Origin: Homalodisca vitripennis
Taxonomy: Eukaryota > Arthropoda > Insecta > Hemiptera > Cicadellidae
Length of the DNA stretch: 64,000 nucleotides
Direction of reading: 5' to 3'
Assembly: GCF_021130785.1 (NCBI RefSeq)
Contig: NC_060214.1
Coordinates: 109,509,001 to 109,573,000, forward strand
Part shown: positions 1-11,739 of the stretch, piece after piece
Position numbering within the stretch: the stretch's first letter is position 1
How the letters are laid out: each line of letters opens with the position of its first letter
Translations under genes and position numbers: made by a program
Notes under the pieces: generated by a model
The model's database searches: none
Told to the model about the DNA's origin: nothing
What the model saw: only the letters and a program-made list of their open reading frames with translations

Positions 1-127
1 AATTACTGCCAATTGAAAATTGTGTAAGCCAGAATAAACTACTTACAACATAGGAATAACTAACTTTTGGGGCAGCTAAAAACTGTCAATTTTAAGCACC
101 ACTCAGTTGATCTCTCATTTGTTAGGT
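1..127 (+). repeat. left terminal inverted repeat of the mariner-like element
   Basis: The reverse complement of this stretch is found at 1589-1718 with only a few differences, from the outer AATTACTGCC to the inner TTAGGTATT. It contains the block TTTTGGGGCAGCTAAAAACTG, a likely transposase-binding or structural part. Confidence 0.9.
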
Positions 128-1713
128 ATTAAAAGGCAAAACAATCTCAAAACGAAGTATGGGTTTAAATATCAAACCTAGCAAATAACAAAAGTTTAAA
201 GAAATATTGGGAATTCCTAACTGCAGGAGGACTACATTCCACTAGTTATGGACTTCGTCCCGAATTATCTGTTGTACAATAGTCTTATCATTGTTTCATG
301 TTTTCAATACCATCAGTGTCTTGCCGTACTCACTTCAGTCACATTATTCCTTAATTTTATCATGGAGCTAAGCGAACAGGAACGTATTACATTGTTAATG
401 ATGCTTGGATATGGTGATAGAATTCGATCATATGAACAAGTGAGACATTTATTTAATGAAACATTTCCTCATAGAACCCTATATCAAAATCTGCTGTTGA
501 AAAAACAATTAAACGTTTTGAAGAAACAGGCTCAGTGAAGAATCAGCCTAAGTCTGGAAGACCGAGATCAGCAAGAACTGAAGACCATTGTCTGGAGGTG
601 TTGATGTCTGTTGTTGAAAACCCGCATGTGTCAACAACTGCTTTGTCAAGAGAAGTGGGGATTTCTCAGGGGTCTGTTTGTAAGATTTTACATGAAAATA
701 AATACAAGCCATACAAAATTCATCTTGTACACGAGCTGAACGAAGATGACTTCGATCGAAGGGTACAATATTGTGATGAAATGATGAGCAAAATAGATAA
801 CCAGACATTTAAACTTAAATAATATTGTATTCAGTGACGAAGCAACCTTCATGCTAAACGGGGAAGTAAATAGACACAATTCTCGTCTTTGGAGTGATGT
901 TAATCCTTACTGGGTGCAATAACAACACACTCAACATCCCGAAAAAATTAACTTTTGGGTAAGTATGATGGGAGGACAAATTATTGGACCATTCATCATT
1001 GAAGGGAACCTTACTGGTGATGTGTACTTAGATATGCTCCAACAACAAATCATTCCAGCAATCCAGGCATCCAGAGATGATTTTGAACAAGCTTGGTTCC
1101 AACAAGCGGAGCACCTCCACATTATAGCCGGTAAGTCCGCCACTACTTGGATAATGTTTTCCCAAATCGATGGATAGGTAGACGTGGGTTTATTGAGTGG
1201 CCCGCCCCATCACCAGACCTGTCACCACTTGACTACTTCATGTGGGGTTATGTCAAAGACAGAGTGTACAAAACAAAGCCACGAGATATTGATGATCTGA
1301 GAAATCGAGTTGTACAGGAAATACATGGGATTCCTCAACAAACATTGCAGCGAGTTGTATCACATGTTTACATCACACTAGCGCATTGTCAAGCCGCTGA
1401 GGGGAAGCGATTTGAACACTTCTTGTGAAACGTTAAGCTGGTAAGTAATGACAGAGTATCTGCTTAAAAAATACAAAACGATGTTAGAAAATTCTTAATA
1501 AATATCTCTTCTTTTCCTTTATAGGGAACAATAAAAAAATAAGGGTTTCATTACAATTCACCACTTTTCCTAGTTTGTACCTTTTATGAATACCTAACAA
1601 ATGAGAGATCAACTGAGTGGTGCTTAAAAGTGACAGTTTTTAGCTGCCCCAAAAGTTAGTTATTCCTATGTAGTAAGTAGTTTATTCTGGCTTATACAAT
1701 TTTCAATTGGCAG
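6..1713 (+). mobile_element. mariner-superfamily DNA transposon, DD41D (rosa-like), inactivated
   Basis: A complete-looking DNA transposon. Its first ~127 bases recur inverted at 1589-1718, and a decayed DDE transposase lies between them. If the ends are read as CTGCCAATTG...CAATTGGCAG, each is flanked by TA (4-5 and 1714-1715), the usual target of Tc1/mariner elements. The left end sits at the window edge, so the left flank cannot be checked further. The transposase keeps the family's signatures, but spacing between the second and third catalytic Asp is 41 residues, as in the DD41D (rosa) group of mariners. Family assignment is by motif spacing only; long inverted termini of this size are less common than the ~30 bp of classical mariners. 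Confidence 0.85.
362..1428 (+). pseudogene. DDE transposase pseudogene (mariner superfamily, DD41D)
   Basis: Remnant of the element's own transposase, which would cut and paste the element using a three-Asp metal-binding site. The start at 362 opens MELSEQERITLLMM, an N-terminal helix-turn-helix region. A lost base near 476 shifts the frame, which then carries the second helix-turn-helix part (GSVKNQPKSGRPRSA). Another shift near 811-818 precedes the first catalytic Asp (FSDEATFML, codon 836-838). A stop lies at 920-922. At 1106-1107 one base is missing from the second Asp codon itself, in what was WFQQDGAPPHYS. A further stop is at 1132-1134. The last part (RWIGRRGFIEWP...SPDLSPLDYFMWGY) holds the third Asp at 1231-1233, 41 residues after the second. 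With three shifts and two stops it cannot make enzyme. Confidence 0.9.
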
Positions 1714-1718
1714 TAATT
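1589..1718 (-). repeat. right terminal inverted repeat of the mariner-like element
   Basis: Mirror partner of 1-127. A few substitutions and one or two single-base indels separate the arms, so the copy is not brand new. Confidence 0.9.
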
Positions 1719-1990
1719 TTTTACTGGGTTAAGATTCCTTTAGTTTGCGTTGTTTGTTTTCTTTTATCAGGGTCTTGAAAATGACAGGTCACTTGATGGG
1801 GCTTTACATTTAAAATTTTTGAGCTGCCCCCAAAATCCCCCATTTTGGGTTTGTGAATGAAGCACTAATTATGCCCAAAAAGTACCCCATAATATAAAAT
1901 AAATGTGTGGCGAGTTTAGTTTTTCTCGTGTGAGCCGTTACAATATTAGTGGGGGGTCTCCAGACTTTTTATTAACCCTGTATATATATA
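1719..1990. mobile_element. terminus of a second, related DNA transposon (partial)
   Basis: Immediately outside the mariner-like element is GAGCTGCCCCCAAAA (about 1820), close to the block AGCTGCCCCAAAA in its inverted repeat. The stretch ends in ATTAACCCTGTA next to a short (TA)n run, the look of a CAGGGT-type transposon end abutting TA. Only one end is visible, so this may be a neighbouring relative or the flank of an older element into which the first one jumped. Confidence 0.45.
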
Positions 1991-2684
1991 TATATATCAT
2001 AAACATAGTTTTATGACAGTGTAACCTTATGGGTAATTAATTTACCCAATATTTATTATTTATTTTTATTTATAATGTAAAAAGCATTGAGTAGATTTAA
2101 CAAAAACAACACTTCTTATTTGAAGACCTTCTGCAACCGTCGTTTAACTCACAAAAAGAATATATCCAAGTAGCATAAATAAAAGTTCTATTAAAATATA
2201 CTTATAAATGCACATTCTAGAAAATATAAAATATTCAGAGTTCCGTCAGTACTATAATGCAAGTATTAAAGACAAACTAATTATGAAACTGTTATTATAA
2301 ATTTAAAGGGTTTTATAAAACCCAACTTAGTTATCTTTTGACATAAGTAGCCTTTTCAGAGTTGTGTAATATAAATATACTATGCATATATAAATATGTA
2401 TTTTGTTTCTTGATATTCCAAAAATATAGTTTTCACAAAACAAATCCTTATTATGAAAAAGTATAGAAAACCCTTGTATTCTACGGGAGATTGGTATAAC
2501 AATTATTTATGATAATATTCACAATTAAATAAATATGAAAACATGTGTACTTAGGATATGCCCGTAAACTTAGAGCACCATATTTTTATTACTTTCAATA
2601 TCGTAATAAAACAAAATAATTGAATTAACGTGCTTAGTTACAATATGATGATTATGGAAGTAGGGGATTTCACGGATCTGTACA
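1991..2684. other. AT-rich DNA, nothing recognised
   Basis: No open frame of note, no tandem array and no match to other parts of the window that I could see. Confidence 0.6.
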
Positions 2685-2935
2685 TTAGAAGGGCATGAAC
2701 AAGGGAAAAGTGTCTAAAGGGATGAATGAGAATGTTGCCCTCAGCTCTTGTATAACGTCATAGCAAAAGCAGTAAAACATTTTGTAAAGAGAATGTACTT
2801 GTAAATATTTGCTGGTCTTTTAACATAATGGAATCCTTTGGGAAAACTGCTCTGTTATGTGCTTTGTAGGAATGTTCCCGCCCTAGGCGATCGTGTATCC
2901 CGTAGAGAGGAGTTCTCATGAGTGTTTGCACATCA
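2685..2935 (+). repeat. dispersed repeat family 1, copy 1
   Basis: Matches 15250-15505 and 27775-28035, both reversed. Shared blocks include GAATGAGAATGTTGCCCT, AGTAAAACATTTTGTAAAG and, with the third copy, CCCTAGGCGATCGTGT. No coding frame is shared, so it is probably a non-autonomous mobile element (SINE or MITE); ends are approximate. Confidence 0.7.
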
Positions 2936-4458
2936 CCCAGAGATTGTCAGATTACCAACACAACAAACAAGATTGTATTTTATTTATATTTTGTGTGAAA
3001 ACTTTTTGGAACAAACCATTTAAGTTATATAAATAATAAAATGTTCTAATGAAATAACCGAAAGCTCGCTGTTTTTCGGCACCTTTAAATTCTTTAATAT
3101 AATTTTTAGTTAAATCAATCAACGTTTTTGCAGTATGATATTTATGGGCACCAGTAACAAAAACAAGACTGAGTATAGGTTATTAGTAAAAAAATTCTGT
3201 GCATTTACAAATTTTCTAAGATTTTCTGTAGACACTGTAAAAACGCCTCCTGGGGATTTATTTATTTCACAGTGTAAATTACTCCATTACATAAACTAGA
3301 TTTTATTTACTCCTTAAATTTGCTCTCAACCGCTAGAGAAGATATATGTTTTTATGTGTATAACATCACTCCAGATTATGCACTGCGCCGTATTTCTGGA
3401 TTTCCGTATTTCTATTTCATTATACATTATTTTCTTATTTCGAATCATTCTCAACGTCGATGCTACTGTGTAGTTTTCGTGTGATTTATCTCAATGCAGT
3501 ATAATTAAAACTGTTTTATTACAACAATACAGTACCGTTTCTCACATTGTCATTTTCGTATTACTACAATTAATATTTGTCCATCTTTATATTTTTCTTA
3601 AGTAAAGCTTTATACATTTTCATACATACAGTCACTAACCTTATTTACATCATGTTATTGTAGCATTTATTATGCATAAATCTTTATAATAATCTGTACA
3701 AGTGTTAATAAATTAAAGTTTAATAAAGATATCCTAAATATATTATGATTATAACATTTCACACACTTTTTATTTAACTTTATTATTAACCAAATACAAA
3801 ACACAAAATATTAGAATGTTATTTTGTTACGTGTTGTTTTAAATACAAATATCATTTTTGTAATTTTATGTAGCTATCATTGTCTTCGTTAACATATTAG
3901 TGTAAGCTTCTGAATATTTGAGACTCTGTTTGAATTGAAACTTTTAGGTTGTCATATATACTGATACCAGGCTGTTTGATATAACATTTTGCTTAACATT
4001 AGGAATCTGTGGAGTTGATCCTTTGAATACTCCAGAGAGAGAGGAAATTACCTACAAAATTCTTCTTGTGCAATGAAATATTAGCGGTGCAAATCACAAA
4101 ACAGCAGGCTAACAATTATATTCTATTTGTTTATGTATGTCTCCAGTTTCTCGAAAGTTTATATTTCAGACTTGTGTATTTGTTATAATTTGCCATGATA
4201 TAAAATGGGAAATACTATATATTTGTAAATAATGATAACCCAAATGTTAGAGTGCCCAATGTAAATCTTTATACGACGACAACAAGCATAATATTATTTT
4301 TAACGTCTAAAGTTCATGCACAGTCGGAATAAAAAATTTTGTTTTTGATTACCCAGAACTTTATCATGAATTTACAATTGATTTATAGTCTAAGTTCGCC
4401 TACAGCGAGTTCTACGAAAGGCCAACAATAAAATCCATTAATGTCATATGTTTTTCGA
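2936..4458. other. AT-rich DNA, nothing recognised
   Basis: About 1.5 kb of low-complexity AT-rich sequence without a believable gene, inverted termini or array. Confidence 0.6.
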
Positions 4459-5050
<592 letters not shown>

Positions 5051-5108
5051 CTCAAATATTTGTACACTAACTGTACTCATTATTGCTTTTATCCTACTTA
5101 AAAATAAT

Positions 5109-5430
5109 CCTTGTTTTACAGGGAACACACATAAAGTTACCTGTTACAATATCTTACGAGGCAGATGTAAGATATTGTGGTGATGAGCCTGCTCGGAACT
5201 CCGAGGGTCTCTTGTATTGCAGACTCTCCATACTCCCACTCAGCTATTATCCAAACCCTACTTCAATCCTTGCACATTGCCAGCCATTCCAAAGATTAAA
5301 CCAGATCAATGTTTAGTTCTAAAACAATTTTCTATTCTGGAAACTTCTGGCGTAATTTGATTAACTCAATTATTTGTTTGTTACGTGTTGGTAAAACCAC
5401 AGACTCACGATAGTTGGAACGATTTTGTCT
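5109..5430 (+). repeat. dispersed repeat family 2, copy 1
   Basis: Matches the reverse strand of 23745-24078 over ~320 bp, starting at TTGTTTTACAGGGAACACAC and running past TTTTCTATTCTGGA. Both copies have an open frame sharing a pattern (A-D-x-R-Y-x-G-D, then L-L-x-C-x-L-S-x-L-P-L-S). Changes between the copies alter amino acids as often as not, so I see no sign of selection on a protein. The start resembles a 3' splice site in both copies. Probably a non-autonomous element. Confidence 0.7.
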
Positions 5431-6119
5431 TTAAAAAAACATTTGTTTTTAGATACTTTGATGTTAAATTCAGTGTGCAGATATCAATTTCTTATTGCAT
5501 GCCTACCACTAAATAGTAATATACTTACTCATTAAAACATTTCACTACTCTTCATGGAAAAAGTAGATATAAGTATTAAAACTATATCTTAGTTTAAAGG
5601 ATACAATGTCACAAATCTTAAATATGAAATATTTTTATTAATATTTTTCAGAAATTGGAAAGATATGTACTCCGTGTATTATAAATATTTCATACAAAGA
5701 CAACCTTATAAATAAATATAAGTAGATTAAGGCATATTAGTGAGTATACAGCTTGTTTTAAGAAATTTTAACGATATGGAAGGAATCTAGAATATACCTT
5801 CCACTTTGAAAAGCTCAGTACATTTCTAATGTTTATTTCTGTAATATTCTAATCATTAATTAATTTTTGGGAAATCACTACTTGATACACGTATGTTATA
5901 TAAATAAGTTATAAATTGAAATTCGAATTATTATGAACATTGTCTTTATGAGGTGAAAAATAGTGTTTGGGCAAAACGTACGAACTTCTGCCTGAATAAT
6001 TGAATGGGAACTTTATAAAAAAAATTTAGAAACATCCATAAAATCTGGGTGGAAATCTACTTGTAGTGAACTAATGATAAACCAGGCAAGTAATGTTGTT
6101 AATTTACTGTTAATAACAC
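5431..6119. other. AT-rich DNA, nothing recognised
   Basis: No supported feature. Confidence 0.6.
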
Positions 6120-6480
6120 TACTCCTACTTAGTAGGCCATTGTAAAAATCGAAGCAGAATCATGTATTTTAGAGTATGTCTGTATAAATAAGGTTTCAAT
6201 GCAGGATCAGGACTACTAGTTGCGACCCAGCGATTACTTTATGTGGATCTCTGATGTAGCCAAAGGAAATATGATTAGCTTGCATAATATGATGCCACTC
6301 GGCGTTACGGGGGAGCACAAATGGGTGCTACAGTGTAACGTGAGCACAGGATCATACACAGTCAGGTTATATCCTTTATCTACAGGTAACATGAGGTGGG
6401 CGGGATTTATGCTTAGCTTTCTATAATATCTTTTGTCTCGTCAAGAAATTTCGAAGAGAAATCGTTGTGCAATAATTATC
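6120..6480 (-). mobile_element. minisatellite-bearing element, single-unit copy
   Basis: On the reverse strand this is collinear with 20980-23112. Shared left flank: ATTGCACAAC near the outer edge. Then comes one copy of the 110-bp unit (ACCTCATGTTACCTGTAGAT ... TTACACTGT). Shared right flank includes GCTAATCATATTTCC, GTCGCCAACC-like and AAAATACATGATTCTG. This copy has a single unit where the other has 17. The 68-codon open frame across it is not conserved in the other copy. Element class is unknown and no transposase is visible. Confidence 0.8.
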
Positions 6481-8279
6481 CATTAATCTGTAAGTTTCTT
6501 GAACAAATTAAAATATGATTGCTGCTATGTTAATAATACACCGTCCTTATAATACATATCTTAAATATCAGTATAAATCTATTGAAGGTAATTGCCAGTA
6601 AATTCACAAAAATTGTGTACCCTTTCAAATAAATTTTTCATTATTATTCGCTATAAAAAGTTTGTTTTTAGTTTTGATCCGATGTAATGAAATGGTTTTT
6701 GAAATCACACGTAAATGTGTGCCAGTTTGTATGTGTGCTTTAGCAGAGTAAATGTTACATTTGAGCAGAGTTTTTTAATATATTTATACGGTTGTTATAT
6801 GTTTCAGCACATATAAAAAACATTAATACTTTCCCAAATGTTAATTTAATGCAATTAATTTGATGTATACTACTTTATGTCACTGTATTCTAAATAATCC
6901 ATTGATATCAGTACTGAATCAAAATATTTTATTTAACTTTTTTACTTTTTACTTACTTGTATAAAGAGTTTTTAATGAGGATTTAGCAAATATTAAATAA
7001 AAATAAACAGCAGGTCGTATTTTGGGCAAACTTTATTAAATTTATGTACTTGAGCAGCAATGTAGTATGAGCACAGATATATATAACAAACAGTTTACTT
7101 CTAAAAGCAACGACATACAGTTATTGAATTGTAAAAAAACGAAGCTGGCAATTAATATTAAATGTTTATATTTCTATAAAATATAAACACGTCTGCTGTG
7201 TGATTTTAAGAAATTCATTAAAAGTTCTAAATCGTTCCTATGAGCTGTTAGGGGAATTAAGAAAGGAATTAATACTTTATTTTTGAAGTTTCTTTGAATA
7301 TTGTTACAGCCAAAAACTTAGAATAAACGTATTAAAAGCATTTGACTATATTCTGGAACTAGATAACCTTGTGAGCTTTAAGAACCATGGTAGGCCATTC
7401 AGTATGCATACATTTAAGCATATATCAGAAAAGTTTCGAGTTTATTTAAAAGGTTTAAATCCCAGATTAGTGCCTCGGAGTACAGATGGGAAATGGTGGG
7501 AGGCGAGAGCATATCATATAGGAATGCATCTAGGAGAGTATTTTTTACCTCGGCGGCAGGAATCAGCCAGACGCAATTGGTAGAAAGCTGCCTTGATATC
7601 CATTAATCAGGCGTACCCTACAAGACTTCATACCACAGCTACCATCAGGGAGGAGATTGGTACAAGGAACATGGGGTCCTCATACCCCTTACCCTTTAAT
7701 CAGGAGCTAGGGTTTATAAGGGTTAGGGGATAGGACTTGTAGAGACATATGTTATACTAACTAAGATAGCCTTAAAAAATTATAATGCCAATTTCATTTA
7801 ATAATCAAATACTTAACGTACTTCAATCTAGACAGCTAAAATTGTTCATTAATCAATCTATGTTCCACTTTCCAGTGGAACTAATGTATGACTAATGTAT
7901 GTGGTTAATGTGTACCATTATTTAAATTTATTATATATAATTTACAGTTTCGCAACCCTGTTACTCGTTACTGGTTAATATAAGTTACACCCTATGTTCT
8001 TGGAGATTAATAAACTAATTGGAACGCGTATTAATTTTTTCTCTCGTGAACTTTGTAGCTGCCGTTCCTGCTGCCGAGCAACACATCACGTGCCTTGTCC
8101 GTAATTAAAATTCGTATTATAAATTAGCGCTTTTGTGCAAGACCTCTAATTTTGAATGTAATATAAATTTGTAAGTAGTAAAGTCATTATTACACCTCAG
8201 CGGTATCCAACCCCTTGTGTTTCGTCCATTCGGTACAAATTAATGCAAACAATCAAAACTATTAGCCAATTTGTGGTAG
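6481..8279. other. AT-rich DNA, nothing clearly recognised
   Basis: The less AT-rich part at 7370-7750 has a 70-codon frame (7371-7583) without known motifs and could be a worn transposon piece; I cannot place it. Confidence 0.5.
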
Positions 8280-8935
8280 TTTATCACAGAGGTTCTAGAT
8301 TGGTTGAAGTACCAAAGTACACTTGTACAGTTATACAATTTTTAGTTATGACGAATATGCAGTCCAAATGGAAGCAGTAGTGGACCACATTATCGATTGG
8401 TATTTCTAGTGGCAAACAGAGAAATCTTCCACACTGTACTAAACCACTGTTGAAACGGAATACACGTCCAGAACAGCTCAACAATTGTTTCATTAAATTG
8501 TGTTTATTTTTTGTATTTATTTATAAACAAAGTATTCATTGCTAGGTAACATTTAAACATCTTTCGGACAGTTTTCTATCTTATAAGTGCACTTACAATT
8601 ATTATTTATGATTTTTTTTAAATTTTAAAACAATAACATATTAGTCGCTGAAATGAAAGTTCTAGCTTGTTGGCTATAACCACAAAGTGAGTACATGTAA
8701 AGATTCTGTAAGAACGCCACCCCTCGCGGCTCAGTCAAGGACAACCCACGCCAATCCGGCGAAGCGTTTTATTGAATTCGACTGCAGTGCTGAAATCCAA
8801 TATTACATCGTAGGGCTCAGTACGCTGAGATTAAATATTCACGTCTTAAACGTAAAGCAGAGTCATAAGAATACAAAATTGAGTCTTTCAATATTAAGTA
8901 TCGGTTTTACAATGTAGACAATAAGTATAGTTTAA
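8280..8935 (-). repeat. dispersed repeat family 3, old copy (C)
   Basis: Reversed relative to the duplicated units at 31830-35200 and 35203-41440, matching about 32160-32990 and 35540-36400. Clear anchors are CAACCCACGCCAA, GCGTTTTATTGAATTC and, nearer 8400, GAAATACCAATCGAT on the reverse strand. It is much more divergent than the other two are from each other. A 76-codon frame at 8687-8917 (SRTTHANPAKRFIEF...) is also open in the other two copies on the matching strand. Confidence 0.75.
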
Positions 8936-8970
8936 CACGTTTAAACATTTATGACAATACAAATTGTTTG

Positions 8971-8973
<3 letters not shown>

Positions 8974-9018
<45 letters not shown>
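8974..9018 (+). repeat. (AT)n microsatellite
   Basis: Uninterrupted AT dinucleotide run of ~45 bp. Confidence 0.98.
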
Positions 9019-9021
<3 letters not shown>

Positions 9022-9244
9022 GACACGTCGTCAAACCACTATTTATAGAGTGAAAATGTACTCACTGCAAATAACAAAGTGAATTATTACATATTTTATT
9101 AATGTTAACAACGATATTTACTCGCTTGTAAAACTTCACTATTATTCTAAAGATGCTGCATTTTAAACAACTAGGAAATAAATTTTTTCGAGTGGTTTGT
9201 ATTTTTGAAATAATTTGAAAATACAGTGACCGATAATAAATCGC

Positions 9245-9350
9245 TGGAGTACAGGAACCGTCTTGTAATATAATCGTCTTTATGACTCTCTAACCGATAG
9301 GTCACTAGTTCGATTCTCGATGAGATAAAAAAACCTTTGCGAATGCGTTG
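9245..9350 (+). mobile_element. possible tRNA-derived SINE head
   Basis: TAGTTCGATTC at 9306-9316 looks like an internal RNA polymerase III B box, with a tRNA-like stretch before it. No good A box or cloverleaf is visible, so this may be chance. Confidence 0.3.
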
Positions 9351-9594
9351 GTTCCTCTCTCCTTTATAAAGGTCAATTTAAAATGCCAAAATGTTAAAAG
9401 TAATTGCTCGGTAAAAAGAGTTAAATTACAACAAATATTTTATAAAATGTAGTACTATTATGAGAAATGCTTTTATATTTTTCGAGCTGCTGATGTTAGA
9501 AATGAACGTTATAATATTTTTTCAAGACCAGACATCATCGATTTTTAAGAGGATTCACTGAAATTTACTGGAAATGTTAAAGTCCATAGCTTAC

Positions 9595-9631
9595 TTGTTC
9601 TTGAGATGTTCGTAGAACATCTCAAGAACAA
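9595..9631. repeat. perfect hairpin, 17-bp arms, 3-nt loop
   Basis: TTGTTCTTGAGATGTTC is followed after GTA by its exact reverse complement. It would form a strong cruciform or RNA hairpin. It is not at the end of any element I can define, and no T-run follows, so a bacterial-type terminator reading makes no sense here. Confidence 0.95.
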
Positions 9632-9729
9632 TAAAGCAAAAGAACAATATGGACAAACAACATAAAAGAAAAGTTTATATCCCTTTGCTAGACAAATGAA
9701 ATATCATGCAAGACTACTGAGTGATAAAA

Positions 9730-10392
9730 TTTAGAATTTGCCAATATAGTGTGGAATCCCTTATTTTGCTAATCGCATTAATTTAATTGAAAAGGTACAA
9801 AAAAAGTTTTTACGATATTTATATTTTAAAGAAACTTGTCAATTTACCTTCGATATTTCATATAATAAACTTTTAAGCATTTTTGAAATGGAAAGTCTTC
9901 AAAACGTAGAAAATTAGCGAATTTACTTTTTCTTTTTAAATTGCTGAGAGGTGAAGTAATGGATTCATTTTGCTTGTCAAAAATTAATTTTTTACACTTA
10001 TTAATTTTATAATTGATTTCCAAAATTTGTTTCACATTAATTTTTCTCGCACAATGGCACATTTTTTCATCACCTTTGAATACAATGATGAGATTGCATA
10101 ATTCTTTGCCTGGGGAGGTTGATATATTTTTTCCATGATATTAGTCAATACAAAAGACTTTGTCACAGGTATATAAACTGAGCTAGACTATAACTAATAA
10201 CTTACATATACACATTTTCCAAATATACTACACTACCAATATTTTTATTAAAGATGTTTATACTTTTAATTATACATATATGTTCTTTTTGTTAAGGCTT
10301 ATCTTGAAGGAGTTTGATTTGTTGTTTTTGTTAATATTTATAATTATTTATTATTGTTGTTATTCTGTTTATATATATAATATGTGTGTGTG

Positions 10393-10424
<32 letters not shown>

Positions 10425-10645
10425 TGCGTGTGTGCGCTGCGCGCGCGCGCGCTTGTGTGTGTGTTTTATTTATCTTTAGGCTTAATTATATATTTGATGT
10501 GAACTATTGTGGTGGAAACACTAGACTGGACTGGATTATATTGGAATTTGTGGATATTATTGCATGTCTTCTTGATTTTAAACATGCACATTTTAATTAG
10601 GTGTGTAACCTGTATTGTTGCATGTAAATAAAATAAATAAAAATA
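9730..10645 (+). mobile_element. decayed LINE (Jockey/CR1-like), C-terminal end and 3' UTR
   Basis: A fragment of a non-LTR retrotransposon. Translated pieces in two frames give IEKVQKKFLRYLYFKE, then RRKLANLLFLFKLLRG-like text after a frameshift near 9910. This is the conserved block after the reverse-transcriptase thumb, where many Jockey/CR1-type LINEs read E-x-VQ-x-x-FLR ... SLE-x-RR. The catalytic part is missing, as expected for a 5'-truncated copy. The tail AAATAAAATAAATAAAAATA near 10640 would be the 3' end. A GT/GC microsatellite at 10383-10462 has grown inside the presumed 3' UTR. Confidence 0.65.
10383..10462 (+). repeat. (GT)n-(GCGT)n-(GC)n compound microsatellite
   Basis: The run passes from TG dinucleotides into GCGT tetranucleotides and then GC dinucleotides, ending in TGTG again. 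Alternating purine-pyrimidine of this kind can adopt Z-DNA. Confidence 0.95.
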
Positions 10646-10829
10646 AAAAATCCAATGAAGCTCAGCCAAATTCCAACTGTGCGCATTTACCATGATACAG
10701 TCAGATTTTTAATATAATAAATTTATTTTCATAGTTATATTTACATAATAAACATAGTCAAACTCTTGGAGTATTCAGGTTCCATGTGTCTACATGTTAA
10801 AATCTCATATGATTCGTACTTAATTCGAT

Positions 10830-11010
10830 TGCAAATCTATTTATTCTGAGTTTTTCTTCTTGTCTCGACTTTCACACGTAATAATGATCGCCAAAGCTCA
10901 GCCAAATCTCAAAAAGTGTCAGGCACTATCACTCGGTGTTGCCTATATAGAAAGAAATCTTCATGGTAAATTTACTATTTTCGTTCTTGAGATATCGTGC
11001 AAATTAAATT
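10830..11010 (+). repeat. dispersed repeat family 6, copy 1
   Basis: Shares an ordered set of short blocks with 42400-42640: TTTATTCTG, then GCTCAGCCAAAT-like, a CAxxCACCATCA-like stretch, and TCTTGAGATATCGTGCA (TTTCGAGATATTGTGCAGAC in the other). Old non-autonomous element, ends unclear. Confidence 0.5.
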
Positions 11011-11739
11011 GTTCAACTCCTTAAGTTATATAGGCTTCAGTAATAATAACACGAAATGTGCAGCAATTTCGATTTTTCGTGGTTGTTTGAAAGTGTACTC
11101 ATACAAGACAATAAATTTAAAATTCTAATTCCTCACAGGGCACTTAAGAAAAACACTGATTCTAAAACACGCATTAGAAGAAAATTCCCTGAAAACCAAT
11201 GTACATACAATCTGATTGTGTTAGTGTTCAGAATTTCATGCTTTAAATATAAAAGCATTTTAGGCTTTACGTCTCGATTACGTTACAAGTTCGTCGTCAA
11301 GTAGGCTGAATAGACCTTGATTGTCCACCAGAGCCACAGGGGCTGCCTAGTGCCACTTTATTATTCACTAAACCTTTGATATTGGATGAAATAAATGGAG
11401 TCAGTGGGAATAATTATTTTAATTTTCAGTGATATTCTAATCATTATTTTCCTCTCCTACCGATATAGTTTTCCTGGTTTATTTCAATTTATATTGCAGA
11501 AAATTTAGGAAGTTATAGTTAATTGTAGTGATAAATCCAATACGTTTGTCAGAAAATTTCGAATTAAGTTAACCATTCAGTCCTTAATCTGAATAGGACG
11601 AATTGAAGGGAATTGTTGGGATGAAATATTATATCCACAATGCCAATCAAGTTTTCTTCTTTCTTTTCCTATTTCAATCATTTTCGTACTTAATCTTCAT
11701 TTACGTTGCTGACATGAAGAAAAATACCTGGAACAGACG
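11011..11739. other. AT-rich DNA, nothing recognised
   Basis: An 82-codon open frame at 11056-11304 has no recognisable motif and typical AT-rich composition. Confidence 0.5.

Noticed and set aside
9595..9631. Rho-independent terminator
   Set aside because: Bacterial-type signal has no meaning here, and no T-run follows the hairpin.
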